DNA from: Chitinophaga tropicalis
GTDB taxonomy: Bacteria > Bacteroidota > Bacteroidia > Chitinophagales > Chitinophagaceae
Length of the DNA stretch: 64,000 bases
Assembly (NCBI RefSeq): GCF_009758205.1
Contig: NZ_WRXN01000007.1
Location: forward strand, 310,001 to 374,000
Direction: 5' to 3'
Part shown: positions 42,568-51,317 of the stretch, in pieces
How positions within the stretch are numbered: position 1 is the stretch's first letter
Layout: the number at the start of each line of letters is the position of its first letter
Translations under genes and position numbers: made by a program
The notes under the pieces: model-generated
Seen by the model: the letters and a program-made list of their open reading frames with translations, nothing else
Told to the model about the DNA's origin: nothing
Databases searched by the model: none

Positions 42568-43473
42568 TTAAGCCACGGTTACAGCAGAACGGTCAAACTC
42601 CTTTTCAAGTACCCTGGCTTTATAAGCCTGCTGCAGCAATTTACCCAGGGAAGAAGCCCATGGTTTGCTGAAGCCATGTCCGTCCAGAGAGTCCCATCCT
42701 ACCAGTTCAGCTGCAGTACCACAATAGAATACGCTTTCAGCAGTCTTTAACTCATCTACAGTGAACAGCTTTTCTTCCAGGGGAATGCCCAGTTCATGAC
42801 ATAATTCAATAACAGTAGCGCGGGTAATACCTGGCAGAATGTTGCCGGGAGGAGGAGTGAAGATCTTTCCGTCTTTTTCAAAGAAAATGTTAGCACCAGG
42901 TCCTTCAGCCACATAACCGTTCATGTCCAGCAGCAGCGCTTCATCATAACCTTTTTCTTTAGCTTCCTGAGAGGCCAGGATGGAGTTTACATACAGACCT
43001 GCAGTTTTTGATTCGATCTTGAATGCTTTTGGATTAGGACGCTGGTACGACGAAGTCATTACACGCAGCAGCTTTTCACCCAGGTAAGCACCCCATTCCC
43101 ATGCGCAGATCAGTACATGTGTTTCACTGGCGGCTTTCAATGTCATGTTGGGAGGGCAAAAGGCCAGCGGACGGATGTACGCTTCTTCCATGTTGTTCAG
43201 TTCAAGCACTTTGTAACACGCCGCTATCAGCTCTTCATTGTTGAATGTATAAGGCATGTGTATCAGTTCGCAAGAGCGTTTAAACCTGTCGAAGTGTTCC
43301 TTAGCTTTAAAGATCTTTACAGATCCATCAGCAGTCTTGTAGGCACGGATGCCTTCAAACACAGCATAACCATAGTGCAATGACTGGCCATAAAGATCTA
43401 TAGTAGCCGCAGTGGCTTTCTTATACTCCCCGTTCACGTAAAGAATGGTGTTCTCGTTGTAATAGCTATACAT
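42568..43473 (-). CDS. ilvE: Branched-chain amino-acid aminotransferase
   Basis: A 301-residue fold type IV PLP transaminase, last step of Val, Leu and Ile synthesis. Seen: LHYGYAVFEGIRAY at the N-terminus, RFKRSCELIHMP, AYIRPLAF, the PLP lysine in KTAGLYVNSILA (preceded by FKIES), YDEALLLDMNGYVAEGPGANIFFEKDG and LPGITRATVIELCHELGI. First structural gene of the operon, 54 nt behind the attenuator terminator. Confidence 0.96.
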   Translation of the reverse strand: MYSYYNENTILYVNGEYKKATAATIDLYGQSLHYGYAVFEGIRAYKTADGSVKIFKAKEHFDRFKRSCELIHMPYTFNNEELIAACYKVLELNNMEEAYIRPLAFCPPNMTLKAASETHVLICAWEWGAYLGEKLLRVMTSSYQRPNPKAFKIESKTAGLYVNSILASQEAKEKGYDEALLLDMNGYVAEGPGANIFFEKDGKIFTPPPGNILPGITRATVIELCHELGIPLEEKLFTVDELKTAESVFYCGTAAELVGWDSLDGHGFSKPWASSLGKLLQQAYKARVLEKEFDRSAVTVA

Positions 43474-43520
43474 ATAATTCAGATATTAGAAATCGATTCA
43501 GATTTTAAAATTACAGGCGT

Positions 43521-43552
43521 AAAAAAACGCCTTCCTCTGTGGAGGAAGGCGT
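43521..43552 (-). terminator. Attenuator terminator of the ilv operon
   Basis: Minus-strand 11-bp perfect stem ACGCCTTCCTC/GAGGAAGGCGT (arms 43542-43552 and 43527-43537), 4-nt loop CACA, then seven U residues. It stands between the leader peptide and ilvE, so it acts on the operon's own transcript. Confidence 0.9.
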
Positions 43553-43590
43553 GTTATTTTTAGTTGTTGTACACAATTACCTATCCTCCA
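43541..43590 (-). promoter_or_regulatory. Antiterminator helix of the ilv leader
   Basis: Transcript UGGAGGAUAGGU (43579-43590), which covers the last two Gly codons and the stop of the leader, can pair with GCCUUCCUCCA (43541-43551 region) as 11 bp with one bulged U and one G-U. The second partner is the 5' arm of the terminator, so the structures exclude each other. Confidence 0.65.
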
Positions 43591-43694
43591 TATTGGTGGC
43601 CAATAATGACAACGACAACCACGACGAGCGTGATAGCCCAATTAAGCTGAGCTACGATGTGATTGATCTTGTTATTGTCTTTATTTACCCACAT
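43581..43694 (-). CDS. ilv leader peptide with Ile-Thr-Leu-Val6-Ile2 run, attenuation
   Basis: A 37-codon frame beginning MWVNKDNNKINHIVAQLNWA, with ITLVVVVVVII at residues 21-31 and ending GHQYGG, TAG. Eleven consecutive control-type codons (Ile, Thr, Leu, six Val, two Ile) match the products and precursor of the downstream operon. The Gly-Gly-stop end forms the 5' arm of an antiterminator. The frame starts about 30 nt after an exact promoter box and ends 28 nt before the terminator stem. A small membrane peptide is the alternative reading of the hydrophobic run, but the placement favours a leader. Confidence 0.82.
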   Translation of the reverse strand: MWVNKDNNKINHIVAQLNWAITLVVVVVVIIGHQYGG

Positions 43695-43724
43695 GGAGGT
43701 ACTGATTTTATTTTTTTGGTATTA

Positions 43725-43756
43725 CAAATGTATTGGTCGTTAAAGTAAAAAACAAT
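43725..43756 (-). promoter_or_regulatory. Promoter of the ilv operon
   Basis: Minus-strand TACATTTG (43725-43732, exact TAnnTTTG) with ATTG (43753-43756) 20 nt upstream. Predicted start near 43719; leader of about 245 nt to ilvE. Confidence 0.72.
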
Positions 43757-43878
43757 ACAACCGGTAAGATTTAGTTATTTCGCAAACAAATCTTGACTTT
43801 TTGAAGATATTGAAATAAAACAACCTTTCTTTAAACAAAATCTGATCAAATTAGGAAATTATTGTAAATAATTCCTAG

Positions 43879-44781
43879 CTATTTCCACAAATTATCCGGG
43901 TATTCACCATTTTTAACAAGTGCAGACAGGCTTGCCTGTACACCGGGAGCATCTTCCTTATAGGTAACGCCAAACCACTGAGCCCCCGTTGGCAGCACAT
44001 TCACTACTCCCAGATTGTTCTTGATGAAGTGGTCTACCACAATAGGAATAAAGAACTCTGACTTAGGTTTGTCACCATCTTTCTGCAGGAACTCTTTGAA
44101 CAGCCTCTCACTCAGCTCAAATACTGAAGGATGAAAGCCCCAGAAGTTCATGGATACAGGAGTTTGCGGCTCCAGCGGATGCTTGCCGCCATCAGCATCT
44201 TCATACACGATCTGCTCTCCGTCCTTGTATACCTTGGTTCTTTCATTGATGGCAGACAGGTTGCCATTACCATCGGCTGCACATACACCACGGGATACAG
44301 AACCATGCTCGCTGATGGTTTTGCTTAACTCATAACCCACTACACTCCATACATCAGGCTTCGCAGCGTCCTTCAGGAACGTAGCCGCCTTCTGGAAAGA
44401 ATCACGGCCATAGAAATCGTCCGCATTGATCACCGCAAAAGGCTCGTTAATAGCATGTTTAGCACATAAGACCGCATGTGCCGTACCCCAGGGCTTCGAA
44501 CGCTCCGCCGGGATTGCATAACCGTCTGTAAAAGCTTCCATTTCCTGGTAAACATAATCAACAGCGATCCGCCCCTTCAGTTTGGGCTCAAATATCTCCC
44601 GGAAATCGGATTCGAAATCTTTCCGAATAATGAAAACAATTTTGCCAAAGCCAGCGCGGATAGCATCATAAATAGAGTAATCAATGATTGTTTCTCCGCT
44701 GGGGCCAAACTGTTGTATCTGCTTCAGACTACCATAACGGCTTGCCATACCGGCAGCCAGGATCAATAAAGTTGGTTGCAT
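43879..44781 (-). CDS. NTP_transferase-type nucleotidyltransferase
   Basis: A 300-residue cytoplasmic protein with the sugar-nucleotidyltransferase fold: LILAAGMASRYGSLKQIQQFGPSGETIIDYSIYDAI (residues 5-40, the GXG/R/K nucleotide loop), KPWGTAHAVLCAKHAI, and INADDFYGRDSF with the metal-binding Asp pair. Likely activates a sugar phosphate, or pre-charges a small molecule, but neither the sugar nor the nucleotide can be read from sequence. It stands alone between the ilv leader and a divergent GH20 gene. Confidence 0.85.
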   Translation of the reverse strand: MQPTLLILAAGMASRYGSLKQIQQFGPSGETIIDYSIYDAIRAGFGKIVFIIRKDFESDFREIFEPKLKGRIAVDYVYQEMEAFTDGYAIPAERSKPWGTAHAVLCAKHAINEPFAVINADDFYGRDSFQKAATFLKDAAKPDVWSVVGYELSKTISEHGSVSRGVCAADGNGNLSAINERTKVYKDGEQIVYEDADGGKHPLEPQTPVSMNFWGFHPSVFELSERLFKEFLQKDGDKPKSEFFIPIVVDHFIKNNLGVVNVLPTGAQWFGVTYKEDAPGVQASLSALVKNGEYPDNLWK

Positions 44782-45073
44782 CTATGAACTTTGTTTTTAT
44801 TTGTTTTCACAATTGCGCAATTTCCAGGCGCTAAATTTAACGATTAAAACTATTTTCACACTTTCTTTTTGGAGGTAGACAGGGTTTTAATGATTTATTA
44901 AAATGGCCCTTAATATCAAGCTATCCGGGCCCAGAGGCAACAAACACCGTACCAACCAGACGTTATAACCTGGAAGGAGAAACAAGTCGTTGCTTTATAC
45001 ATGTGAATATTAGCATGAAACATTAGCTGTTACTGCAACCTTCCTGATTTAAGTAAATATACGAAGATGCATT

Positions 45074-47338
45074 ATGAAAAAATTATTTCTTCAGGCATTC
45101 GCCACATTGTTATACCTGGCCGGCTTTGCGCAACAAAAAACAGCCGATATCACCATCATACCGGAACCTCTGCTTGTCAGCCCTATGCCCGGCAGCTTTG
45201 TATTAAATCAAAACACACAGATACACTATGAAGGTAAAGCAGGCAGGATCACTGCAAACCTGCTCAATGACTTCCTGGAAAGCAATTATAACTTTAAACT
45301 GGAGCTGAATAGCCGCCCGCTGCCCAAACAACCGGCATATCCCATTATCAGCATAGTAGAAGCCAGTACAGGTAAACCCGAAGGATATATCCTGGAAGTG
45401 AACGCAGGAAAAGTATACCTGCAGGGAGATGCAGCAGGGCTTTTTTACGGACTGCAAACCATCAGACAACTCGTCCCGGTCGATAAGAAAGCGGCTATCC
45501 ACATCCCTGCCCTGCGCATACAGGACTATCCCCGCTTTGCATACCGCGGACTGATGCTGGACGCAGGAAGACATTTCTTCCCGCCCTCCTATATCAGACA
45601 ATTCATCGACATGATGGCGCTCTATAAATTCAACCGGTTCCACTGGCACCTTACAGATGATCAGGGATGGCGTATAGAGATCAAAAAATATCCACGCCTG
45701 CAGGAAATAGCTTCCGTCAGGAAAGAAACACTGATAGGCCATCACCGCTTCAGTAAACAGTATGATGGCAAACCTTACGGCGGTTACTATACGCAGGAAG
45801 AAGTACGTAACATTGTTCAATACGCCGCTGAAAGGAATATCACCATCATACCCGAAATAGAAATGCCCGGCCACTCACAGGCCGTACTGGCAGCATATCC
45901 CCGCTTCGGAAACACAGGAGGCCCTTATGAAGTACGCACTACATGGGGCATTTCCAAAGATGTGCTGAATCCCGCCAATGATTCAGTATTCACCTTCCTG
46001 CAGGATGTACTGACAGAGGTCATGGACCTCTTCCCCGGAAAATATATTCATATAGGCGGCGACGAATGCCTGAAAGACCGCTGGAAAGAATCCGCAGAAG
46101 TACAACAGCTGATCAGGAAACTGGGACTGAAAAACGAACATGACCTGCAAAGCTATTTCATACAACGCATGGAAAAATTCGTAAACAGTAAAGGCCGTGC
46201 TATCATTGGCTGGGATGAGATACTGGAAGGAGGTCTGGCGCCCAATGCTACCGTTATGAGCTGGAGAGGCGAAGAAGGCGGTATCGCAGCTGCCAAACAG
46301 AAACATGACGTGATCATGACGCCCAACACCTATCTTTATCTTGACTATTACCAGGGCCATACAACCACAGAACCACTGAATGCAGGCAACTTCCTGCCCC
46401 TGAAAACAGTTTATAAATATGAACCGCTGCCCGCTTCACTGGATGCAGCAGAAAAGCAATATATCAAAGGCGTACAGGCCAATATATGGACGGAGTTCAT
46501 GCCAGACCAGGAAATGGTGAACTACATGACCTGGCCCCGCGCACTTGCCGTATCAGAAATAGCATGGTCCCAACCCGGCAAAAAAGACCTCTCCCGCTTC
46601 ATGAAAAAACTGCCATCAGAACTGGCACGCATGAATAATGCAGGCATCCGTTTTCGTATTCCCGAACCTGTAGGATTGGAAAGCAAACTGGTGAACACTA
46701 CCGAAGTAACCGTTACATTAACGCCTCCCGTAAAAGGAGCCGCCATCTTCTATACCACAGATGGCAGTGAACCAGGTACCTCCAGCTCCCGGTATATACA
46801 TTCCATACATCTGCCCGTGCCGGAAAAAGGCACAGCTACCTTACGCACCATCGTAGTACTGCCATCTGGCCGTATCAGCCCTGTATACAGCGCAGGTTAC
46901 ATACGTGACGGCAATTATCTCCCCGCACAACAGGTAAAACCAGGTAAGAAAGGTCTTACATTCACAGCCCGCTTCGGAGAATCCACCACCACCGATACCA
47001 GTGGCATCATCCCCCAGGTTGACATACGCCAGCTGCAATTAAAGAACTGGCAGCTGAGTGCTGTCTATGAAGGCTATGTTAAGCTGGATGCAGACGGGCT
47101 CTATGAATGGTACCTGAATGCAGATGATCAGGCAAAGTTCTACCTGGATGACCAGCTGCTGCTGGATATCAGTACTCCCGGCACTCCTGAAAAGAATATC
47201 CTGTCTGTTATGCGCAAAGGATATCATAAAGTAAAGGTAGAATTCCGGAATACCCAGGGCGGGCCATGGCTGGAGCTGGGTCTGTTCCGGAACGGGGAAA
47301 AGATCAACCTGGCAGATCACCTTTATACAGGTCAGTAA
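45074..47338 (+). CDS. Beta-N-acetylhexosaminidase, GH20
   Basis: A 754-residue secreted enzyme that removes terminal GlcNAc/GalNAc, for example from chitin oligomers. Signal peptide about 1-19 (ends AGFAQ). GH20b domain about 25-145, then the GH20 barrel 150-525 with FHWHLTDDQGWRIEI, PEIEMPGHSQA and the catalytic pair Asp330-Glu331 in HIGGDE. After 545 there is a chitobiase C-terminal-like beta domain (FYTTDGSEPG) and a final PA14/beta-sandwich-like region. The PLP-enzyme gene begins 1 nt after its stop. Confidence 0.94.
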   Translation: MKKLFLQAFATLLYLAGFAQQKTADITIIPEPLLVSPMPGSFVLNQNTQIHYEGKAGRITANLLNDFLESNYNFKLELNSRPLPKQPAYPIISIVEASTGKPEGYILEVNAGKVYLQGDAAGLFYGLQTIRQLVPVDKKAAIHIPALRIQDYPRFAYRGLMLDAGRHFFPPSYIRQFIDMMALYKFNRFHWHLTDDQGWRIEIKKYPRLQEIASVRKETLIGHHRFSKQYDGKPYGGYYTQEEVRNIVQYAAERNITIIPEIEMPGHSQAVLAAYPRFGNTGGPYEVRTTWGISKDVLNPANDSVFTFLQDVLTEVMDLFPGKYIHIGGDECLKDRWKESAEVQQLIRKLGLKNEHDLQSYFIQRMEKFVNSKGRAIIGWDEILEGGLAPNATVMSWRGEEGGIAAAKQKHDVIMTPNTYLYLDYYQGHTTTEPLNAGNFLPLKTVYKYEPLPASLDAAEKQYIKGVQANIWTEFMPDQEMVNYMTWPRALAVSEIAWSQPGKKDLSRFMKKLPSELARMNNAGIRFRIPEPVGLESKLVNTTEVTVTLTPPVKGAAIFYTTDGSEPGTSSSRYIHSIHLPVPEKGTATLRTIVVLPSGRISPVYSAGYIRDGNYLPAQQVKPGKKGLTFTARFGESTTTDTSGIIPQVDIRQLQLKNWQLSAVYEGYVKLDADGLYEWYLNADDQAKFYLDDQLLLDISTPGTPEKNILSVMRKGYHKVKVEFRNTQGGPWLELGLFRNGEKINLADHLYTGQ

Positions 47339-47339
47339 A

Positions 47340-48212
47340 ATGCAGTTCAACTACAGTAATATCATTCTTCAGCAATTTAAAGCAACATGGCTGCCAGATA
47401 CTATCCTGGCGGCCATGCTGCGTCTTGACCTGCTACATCCTGAAGTCTCAGGCAACAAATGGTTCAAGCTCAAATACAATCTCATAGCGGCAGCAGCCCA
47501 GGGTAAAAGTCATATCCTCACATTCGGTGGCGCATATTCCAATCATATTGCAGCTACAGCAGCAGCCTGCCAGCTGGCCGGACTGACCTGTACAGGGATC
47601 ATCCGCGGAGAAAAACCACCCGTGCTTAGTCATACCCTGCAGGAAGCCATGGCAAAAGGCATGCAGCTGCAATTCATCAGCCGGGAAGCTTACCGGCATA
47701 AAAATACCACTGACTGGGCCTCCCTGTTCCCCGATGCCTTCATCGTGCCGGAAGGTGGTAACAACGCAGCAGGAGCTAAAGGCTGCGAAGAAATACTCAC
47801 ACTGGCAGACACCAGCAGCTTTACACATATTGCCTGTGCGTGCGGCACAGGTACCACACTGGCAGGGCTCATCAACAGCGCCCTTCCGGCCCAGGAACTG
47901 AGAGGCTATCCTGTATTGAAAGGTGCAGAATATCTGGAACAGGAAGTCAGCGCGCTGATCACAGTACCCAGGCCTCCACTGTGGCAACTGGTACATGAGC
48001 ATCATGGCGGAGGATACGCTAAAGTACCCGCCGGATTAAAAGAATTTATGGAAGACTTCTTCATCCAGACGGGAATCCCCCTCGATATTGTTTATACCGG
48101 CAAACTGGTACGGGGTGTATGTGAAGATATAAAAGCAGGAAAATATCCTTCCGGCAGCCGCATCCTGCTCATACATACCGGCGGTCTGCAGGGCAATCCC
48201 TTATTATCCTAA
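47340..48212 (+). CDS. ACC deaminase / D-cysteine desulfhydrase family PLP enzyme
   Basis: A 290-residue fold type II PLP enzyme. The PLP lysine lies in HPEVSGNKWFKLKYNL (residues 33-48), followed by LTFGGAYSNHIAATAAA, VPEGGNNAAGAKGCEEI and ACGTGTTLAGLI. Close relatives are annotated D-cysteine desulfhydrase or 1-aminocyclopropane-1-carboxylate deaminase; residues separating these cannot be judged here. Its start lies directly after the GH20 gene, so the two are cotranscribed, although no shared pathway is evident. Confidence 0.87.
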   Translation: MQFNYSNIILQQFKATWLPDTILAAMLRLDLLHPEVSGNKWFKLKYNLIAAAAQGKSHILTFGGAYSNHIAATAAACQLAGLTCTGIIRGEKPPVLSHTLQEAMAKGMQLQFISREAYRHKNTTDWASLFPDAFIVPEGGNNAAGAKGCEEILTLADTSSFTHIACACGTGTTLAGLINSALPAQELRGYPVLKGAEYLEQEVSALITVPRPPLWQLVHEHHGGGYAKVPAGLKEFMEDFFIQTGIPLDIVYTGKLVRGVCEDIKAGKYPSGSRILLIHTGGLQGNPLLS

Positions 48213-48322
48213 TAAACTGTTAATCTGGTATTAAAGGAAAATATACCAATGCCGGAAGACGTTTACAGCCTGTCAGGTATTAATTCTCTTATTAACTTTT
48301 TTACTATCTTGAAAGACAGTTG

Positions 48323-48330
48323 TACTTTTG
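48323..48330 (+). promoter_or_regulatory. -7 box TACTTTTG for secreted hypothetical gene
   Basis: Exact TAnnTTTG, 34 nt before the ATG at 48365, with a T-run about 20 nt upstream as weak -33. Confidence 0.6.
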
Positions 48331-48364
48331 CCAACCTAAGATATAGATACAGGAATCAGTATAT

Positions 48365-49114
48365 ATGAAGCAGTTGTCGCGTTTTTTTATAGTAGCAGTA
48401 ATTATTACAGCATCCGCATCTTTCGTCAAAGCACAAACAAGCACTCCGCCTGTATTACCTGACTTTTCCGCTCTGATAAAAACGGGAAAAATTGAGCTGG
48501 AATTCATTTCAGGATTCAGGGATGTCATGCATATCGGAGTTCAGCGTTCTATAGATAGCGTACTGAACTTTAGTACTATCGCTTACGTAAGCAATCCTAA
48601 TAATTACAGGAACTCTTTTGTAGACATTAAGCCGCTACCGGGGTCCAACTACTATCGCCTTTTTATACAATTCAATAACGGCAGGTATATCTACACAAAA
48701 ACCTTAATGGCTGTGCCCGACAGCACCATAGATGCCAGTAAGAAATTACAGCTGGCAGACGTGAAAGAGGCTATTGCAGCGCAACAGGCTGCCAACGGTA
48801 CAGCAGACGGAAAAGGTAAGGAAGAAGAACCCAAACCGGTGAAGATAGTATGGCATCCGTCCAACTATGTCTATACCACTGCCGATGGAAACGTCAATAT
48901 CAGATTGCCCGACGCTGCACAGAAAAAATACTCCGTAAAATTCTTTGAACCGGATGGTTCCTTCCTGTTTGAGATAAAGGAAGTGAAAGAACCATTCCTG
49001 ATACTGGAAAAAGCTATCTTCCTGCATGCAGGCTGGTTTAACTTTGAGATCTTTGAGAATGGCAAATCCTATGAGAAATGGAATCTGTTCATTCCGCTGA
49101 TTTACAGGAACTGA
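48365..49114 (+). CDS. Secreted protein of unknown function
   Basis: A 249-residue exported protein that I do not recognise. The signal peptide is residues 1-23 (ends SFVKAQ). Residues 35-120 (LEFISGFRDVMHIGVQRSIDSVLNFSTIAYVSNPNNYRNSFVDIKPLPGSNYYRLFIQF) look like a fibronectin-III-type sandwich: in Bacteroidetes, similar blocks form the domain before T9SS sorting tags. A charged linker (about 155-165) precedes a second beta-rich domain (YVYTTADGNVNIRLPD). No obvious sorting tag. It has its own promoter and is convergent with lipB. Confidence 0.75.
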   Translation: MKQLSRFFIVAVIITASASFVKAQTSTPPVLPDFSALIKTGKIELEFISGFRDVMHIGVQRSIDSVLNFSTIAYVSNPNNYRNSFVDIKPLPGSNYYRLFIQFNNGRYIYTKTLMAVPDSTIDASKKLQLADVKEAIAAQQAANGTADGKGKEEEPKPVKIVWHPSNYVYTTADGNVNIRLPDAAQKKYSVKFFEPDGSFLFEIKEVKEPFLILEKAIFLHAGWFNFEIFENGKSYEKWNLFIPLIYRN

Positions 49115-49142
49115 TCTTTGCCGGGTTGCCCCCGGCAAGATC
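49112..49142. terminator. Hairpin between secreted hypothetical gene and lipB
   Basis: GATCTTTGCCGG and CCGGCAAGATC pair with one bulged T across an 8-nt loop. U-runs are poor on both sides, so it is a weak or bidirectional terminator for the convergent genes. Confidence 0.45.
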
Positions 49143-49143
49143 C

Positions 49144-49863
49144 TTAAACTGTAACGCTACCTGCAACCATCTCAGCACCAAACACTTCCGCAAAGTGCCT
49201 GCCGATCTTTTCCTTTACTTCCGCTAAAGAGACTTCCCTGCCAAGCTCCTCATGCAGCGAAGCCACTTTCTTATCAACTATCCCACAGGGAACAATATTG
49301 CTGAAGTAATTCAGATCTGTATTTACATTCAGAGCAAAACCATGCATAGTTACCCACCGGCTGCAACGCACACCCATCGCACAGATCTTTCGTGCCCTTG
49401 CAGGATCATGCGGGTCCAGCCATACACCGGTCTCACCGGCAGAACGGTCTCCCTTCACACCATACTCTGCCAGTGTGCGGATAATCACTTCCTCCATAAA
49501 ACGAAGGTATTTCCCTATGTCAGTAAAGAAGTTCTCCAGGTCCAGGATAGGATATCCTACCACCTGCCCCGGTCCATGATAAGTGATGTCCCCTCCCCTG
49601 TTGGTAGGCACAAAGCTGATACCCCTCTCCTCCATCTGCTCATTGCTGATCAGAAGATTTTCCATATGCCCGCTTTTCCCAAGCGTATACACAGGAGGAT
49701 GCTCACAAAATAAGAGGTAATTGGTGGTCTGACCAGCAGCTTCACCTTTGGCAGCCGCCTGCTTTATACTGACATTCTGCTGAAGAAGCTGTTCCTGGTA
49801 ATCCCAGGCCTGCTGATAATCAATACTTCCCAGGTCTCTCGTGTAAATGATCTTCTTGTTCAT
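49144..49863 (-). CDS. lipB: Lipoyl(octanoyl) transferase
   Basis: A 239-residue enzyme that moves octanoate from acyl carrier protein to lipoyl domains, such as those of GcvH and 2-oxo-acid dehydrogenases. Motifs: EHPPVYTLGKSGHMENLL, NRGGDITYHGPGQVVGYPILDL, the lysine in KICAMGVRCSRWVTMHGFALNVNTDL, and the acyl-accepting Cys in FSNIVPCGI. The C-terminus is slightly long. It links functionally to gcvP earlier in the window. Confidence 0.95.
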   Translation of the reverse strand: MNKKIIYTRDLGSIDYQQAWDYQEQLLQQNVSIKQAAAKGEAAGQTTNYLLFCEHPPVYTLGKSGHMENLLISNEQMEERGISFVPTNRGGDITYHGPGQVVGYPILDLENFFTDIGKYLRFMEEVIIRTLAEYGVKGDRSAGETGVWLDPHDPARARKICAMGVRCSRWVTMHGFALNVNTDLNYFSNIVPCGIVDKKVASLHEELGREVSLAEVKEKIGRHFAEVFGAEMVAGSVTV

Positions 49864-49986
49864 GGCGGCCGTAAAATTACGAAATTTTGCCTTTTACCCC
49901 GGCTGGCCGCAGGCCAACCTCCCCTCCTCCTGCATAGAAAAACAACCACAACCAATACCAGCACCAAGAAAGAGCCCTGCAATCCT

Positions 49987-49994
49987 TACCTTTG
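49987..49994 (+). promoter_or_regulatory. -7 box TACCTTTG for rluD
   Basis: Exact TAnnTTTG, 18 nt before the ATG at 50013. It overlaps the upstream TTG (49992) of the open frame, arguing for the ATG start. Confidence 0.6.
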
Positions 49995-50012
49995 CAAAAA
50001 TTTTCAATCCTG

Positions 50013-51086
50013 ATGGCGGAAGAATTGCTTGAACTTGACGATGAGCTGGAAAACGGAGAAGGCAGCGAAGAGCTGTATGAACGTGTAAATATTATAGCCG
50101 ACAAAGGCCAGGAACCACTTCGCGTGGACAAATTCCTCATGAACCGTGTGGAAGGCGCTACCCGCAACAAAATACAGCAGTCCTGCGATGCCGGATTAGT
50201 GCTGGTCAATGAAAAGCCGGTAAAATCCAACTATAAGGTGAAAGCACATGATCACATCGTAGTTTTCTCCCACAAAAACCCGGAAAATACCGAGGTCATC
50301 CCGGAAGAACTGCCATTAGACATTGTTTATGAAGATGATGACGTAATGGTGATCAACAAACTGCCCGGAATCGTAGTACATCCCGGCTGCGGCAACTACA
50401 CCGGCACCCTGGTAAACGGATTAGCCTGGTACCTGGGAGATCATACCACTACCCCCGTAGCAGAACCCGCTATACCCAGGTTCGGGCTCGTACATCGTAT
50501 TGATAAGAATACCAGCGGACTACTGGTAGTAGCCAAGTCAGACAAAGCCATGAACGACCTGGCCAAACAGTTCTTTGACCATACCGTACAACGTCGCTAC
50601 ATGGCCCTGGTATGGGGAGATTTTGAGGAAGATGAAGGCACTATCGAAGCACATGTAGGTCGTCACCAGCGCTTCCGTAAGATCATGGACGTATATCCCG
50701 AAGGCGAATATGGTAAAGAAGCCATCACCCACTATAAAGTGCTGGAACGTTTTAACTATGTGACACTCATTGAATGCCGCCTGGAAACAGGACGTACCCA
50801 CCAGATCAGGGTACATATGCAGCATATAGGCCATTCCCTGTTCAATGACGATACCTACGGCGGTAACCGTATCCTGAAAGGGACCGTTTTTGCCAAATAC
50901 AAGCAATTTGTGGAAAATTGCTTTGAGATCATGCCGCGTCACGCATTGCATGCTAAAACACTGGGATTCATACATCCACGTACACGCCAGCCTATGCATT
51001 TTGAAAGTCCTATGCCGGAAGACTTTAAAGCTGTACTGGAAAAATGGAAAAGATATACCACCGCCAGACCACTGGATGAGCAATAA
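50013..51086 (+). CDS. rluD: RluA/RluD family pseudouridine synthase
   Basis: A 357-residue RNA-modifying enzyme. An N-terminal acidic extension precedes an S4 RNA-binding domain (about 35-95, LRVDKFLMNRVEGATRNKIQQSCDAGLVLVNEKPVKSNYKV). The catalytic domain has the Asp in GLVHRIDKNTSGLLVVAK, then RRYMALVWG and ETGRTHQIRVHMQHIGHSLFNDDTYGG. RluD proteins modify helix 69 of 23S rRNA; the substrate is taken from the family. A very strong hairpin follows 80 nt downstream. Confidence 0.92.
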   Translation: MAEELLELDDELENGEGSEELYERVNIIADKGQEPLRVDKFLMNRVEGATRNKIQQSCDAGLVLVNEKPVKSNYKVKAHDHIVVFSHKNPENTEVIPEELPLDIVYEDDDVMVINKLPGIVVHPGCGNYTGTLVNGLAWYLGDHTTTPVAEPAIPRFGLVHRIDKNTSGLLVVAKSDKAMNDLAKQFFDHTVQRRYMALVWGDFEEDEGTIEAHVGRHQRFRKIMDVYPEGEYGKEAITHYKVLERFNYVTLIECRLETGRTHQIRVHMQHIGHSLFNDDTYGGNRILKGTVFAKYKQFVENCFEIMPRHALHAKTLGFIHPRTRQPMHFESPMPEDFKAVLEKWKRYTTARPLDEQ

Positions 51087-51165
51087 TTATTAAAAATTCA
51101 GCCGCACAGCGCAAATCACTTCTATTCAAAAAATTTAGCTGCGCGCAGCGCAAAAAAAAATCACC

Positions 51166-51208
51166 CTCAAAAGATGGGTTTGGCCTTCGGCCAAACCCAT
51201 CTTTTGAG
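51166..51208 (+). terminator. 20-bp perfect hairpin downstream of rluD
   Basis: Arms 51166-51185 and 51189-51208 are exact complements (core GGGTTTGGCC, loop TTC). The plus-strand U-run is short; a nine-A run lies on the left, so it reads better as a terminator on the minus strand or as a general barrier. An overlapping upstream stretch contains GCTGCGCGCAGC. Confidence 0.7.
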
Positions 51209-51317
51209 CAGTTATCCCGCTACACATCAAAAAAACCACACAGACACATCCCCTTCATTAAAAAAATTAAACATATCAGTTTTTTTCGATAATTTAGCAC
51301 CTTACCCATGTCCAGCC

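Noticed and set aside
43601..43630. GAC/AAC trinucleotide-like repeat on the plus strand
   Set aside because: It is the complement of consecutive Val codons in the ilv leader peptide.
44811..44822. AATTGCGCAATT palindrome upstream of the nucleotidyltransferase gene
   Set aside because: Short, AT-rich and without copies nearby; not enough to call an operator.
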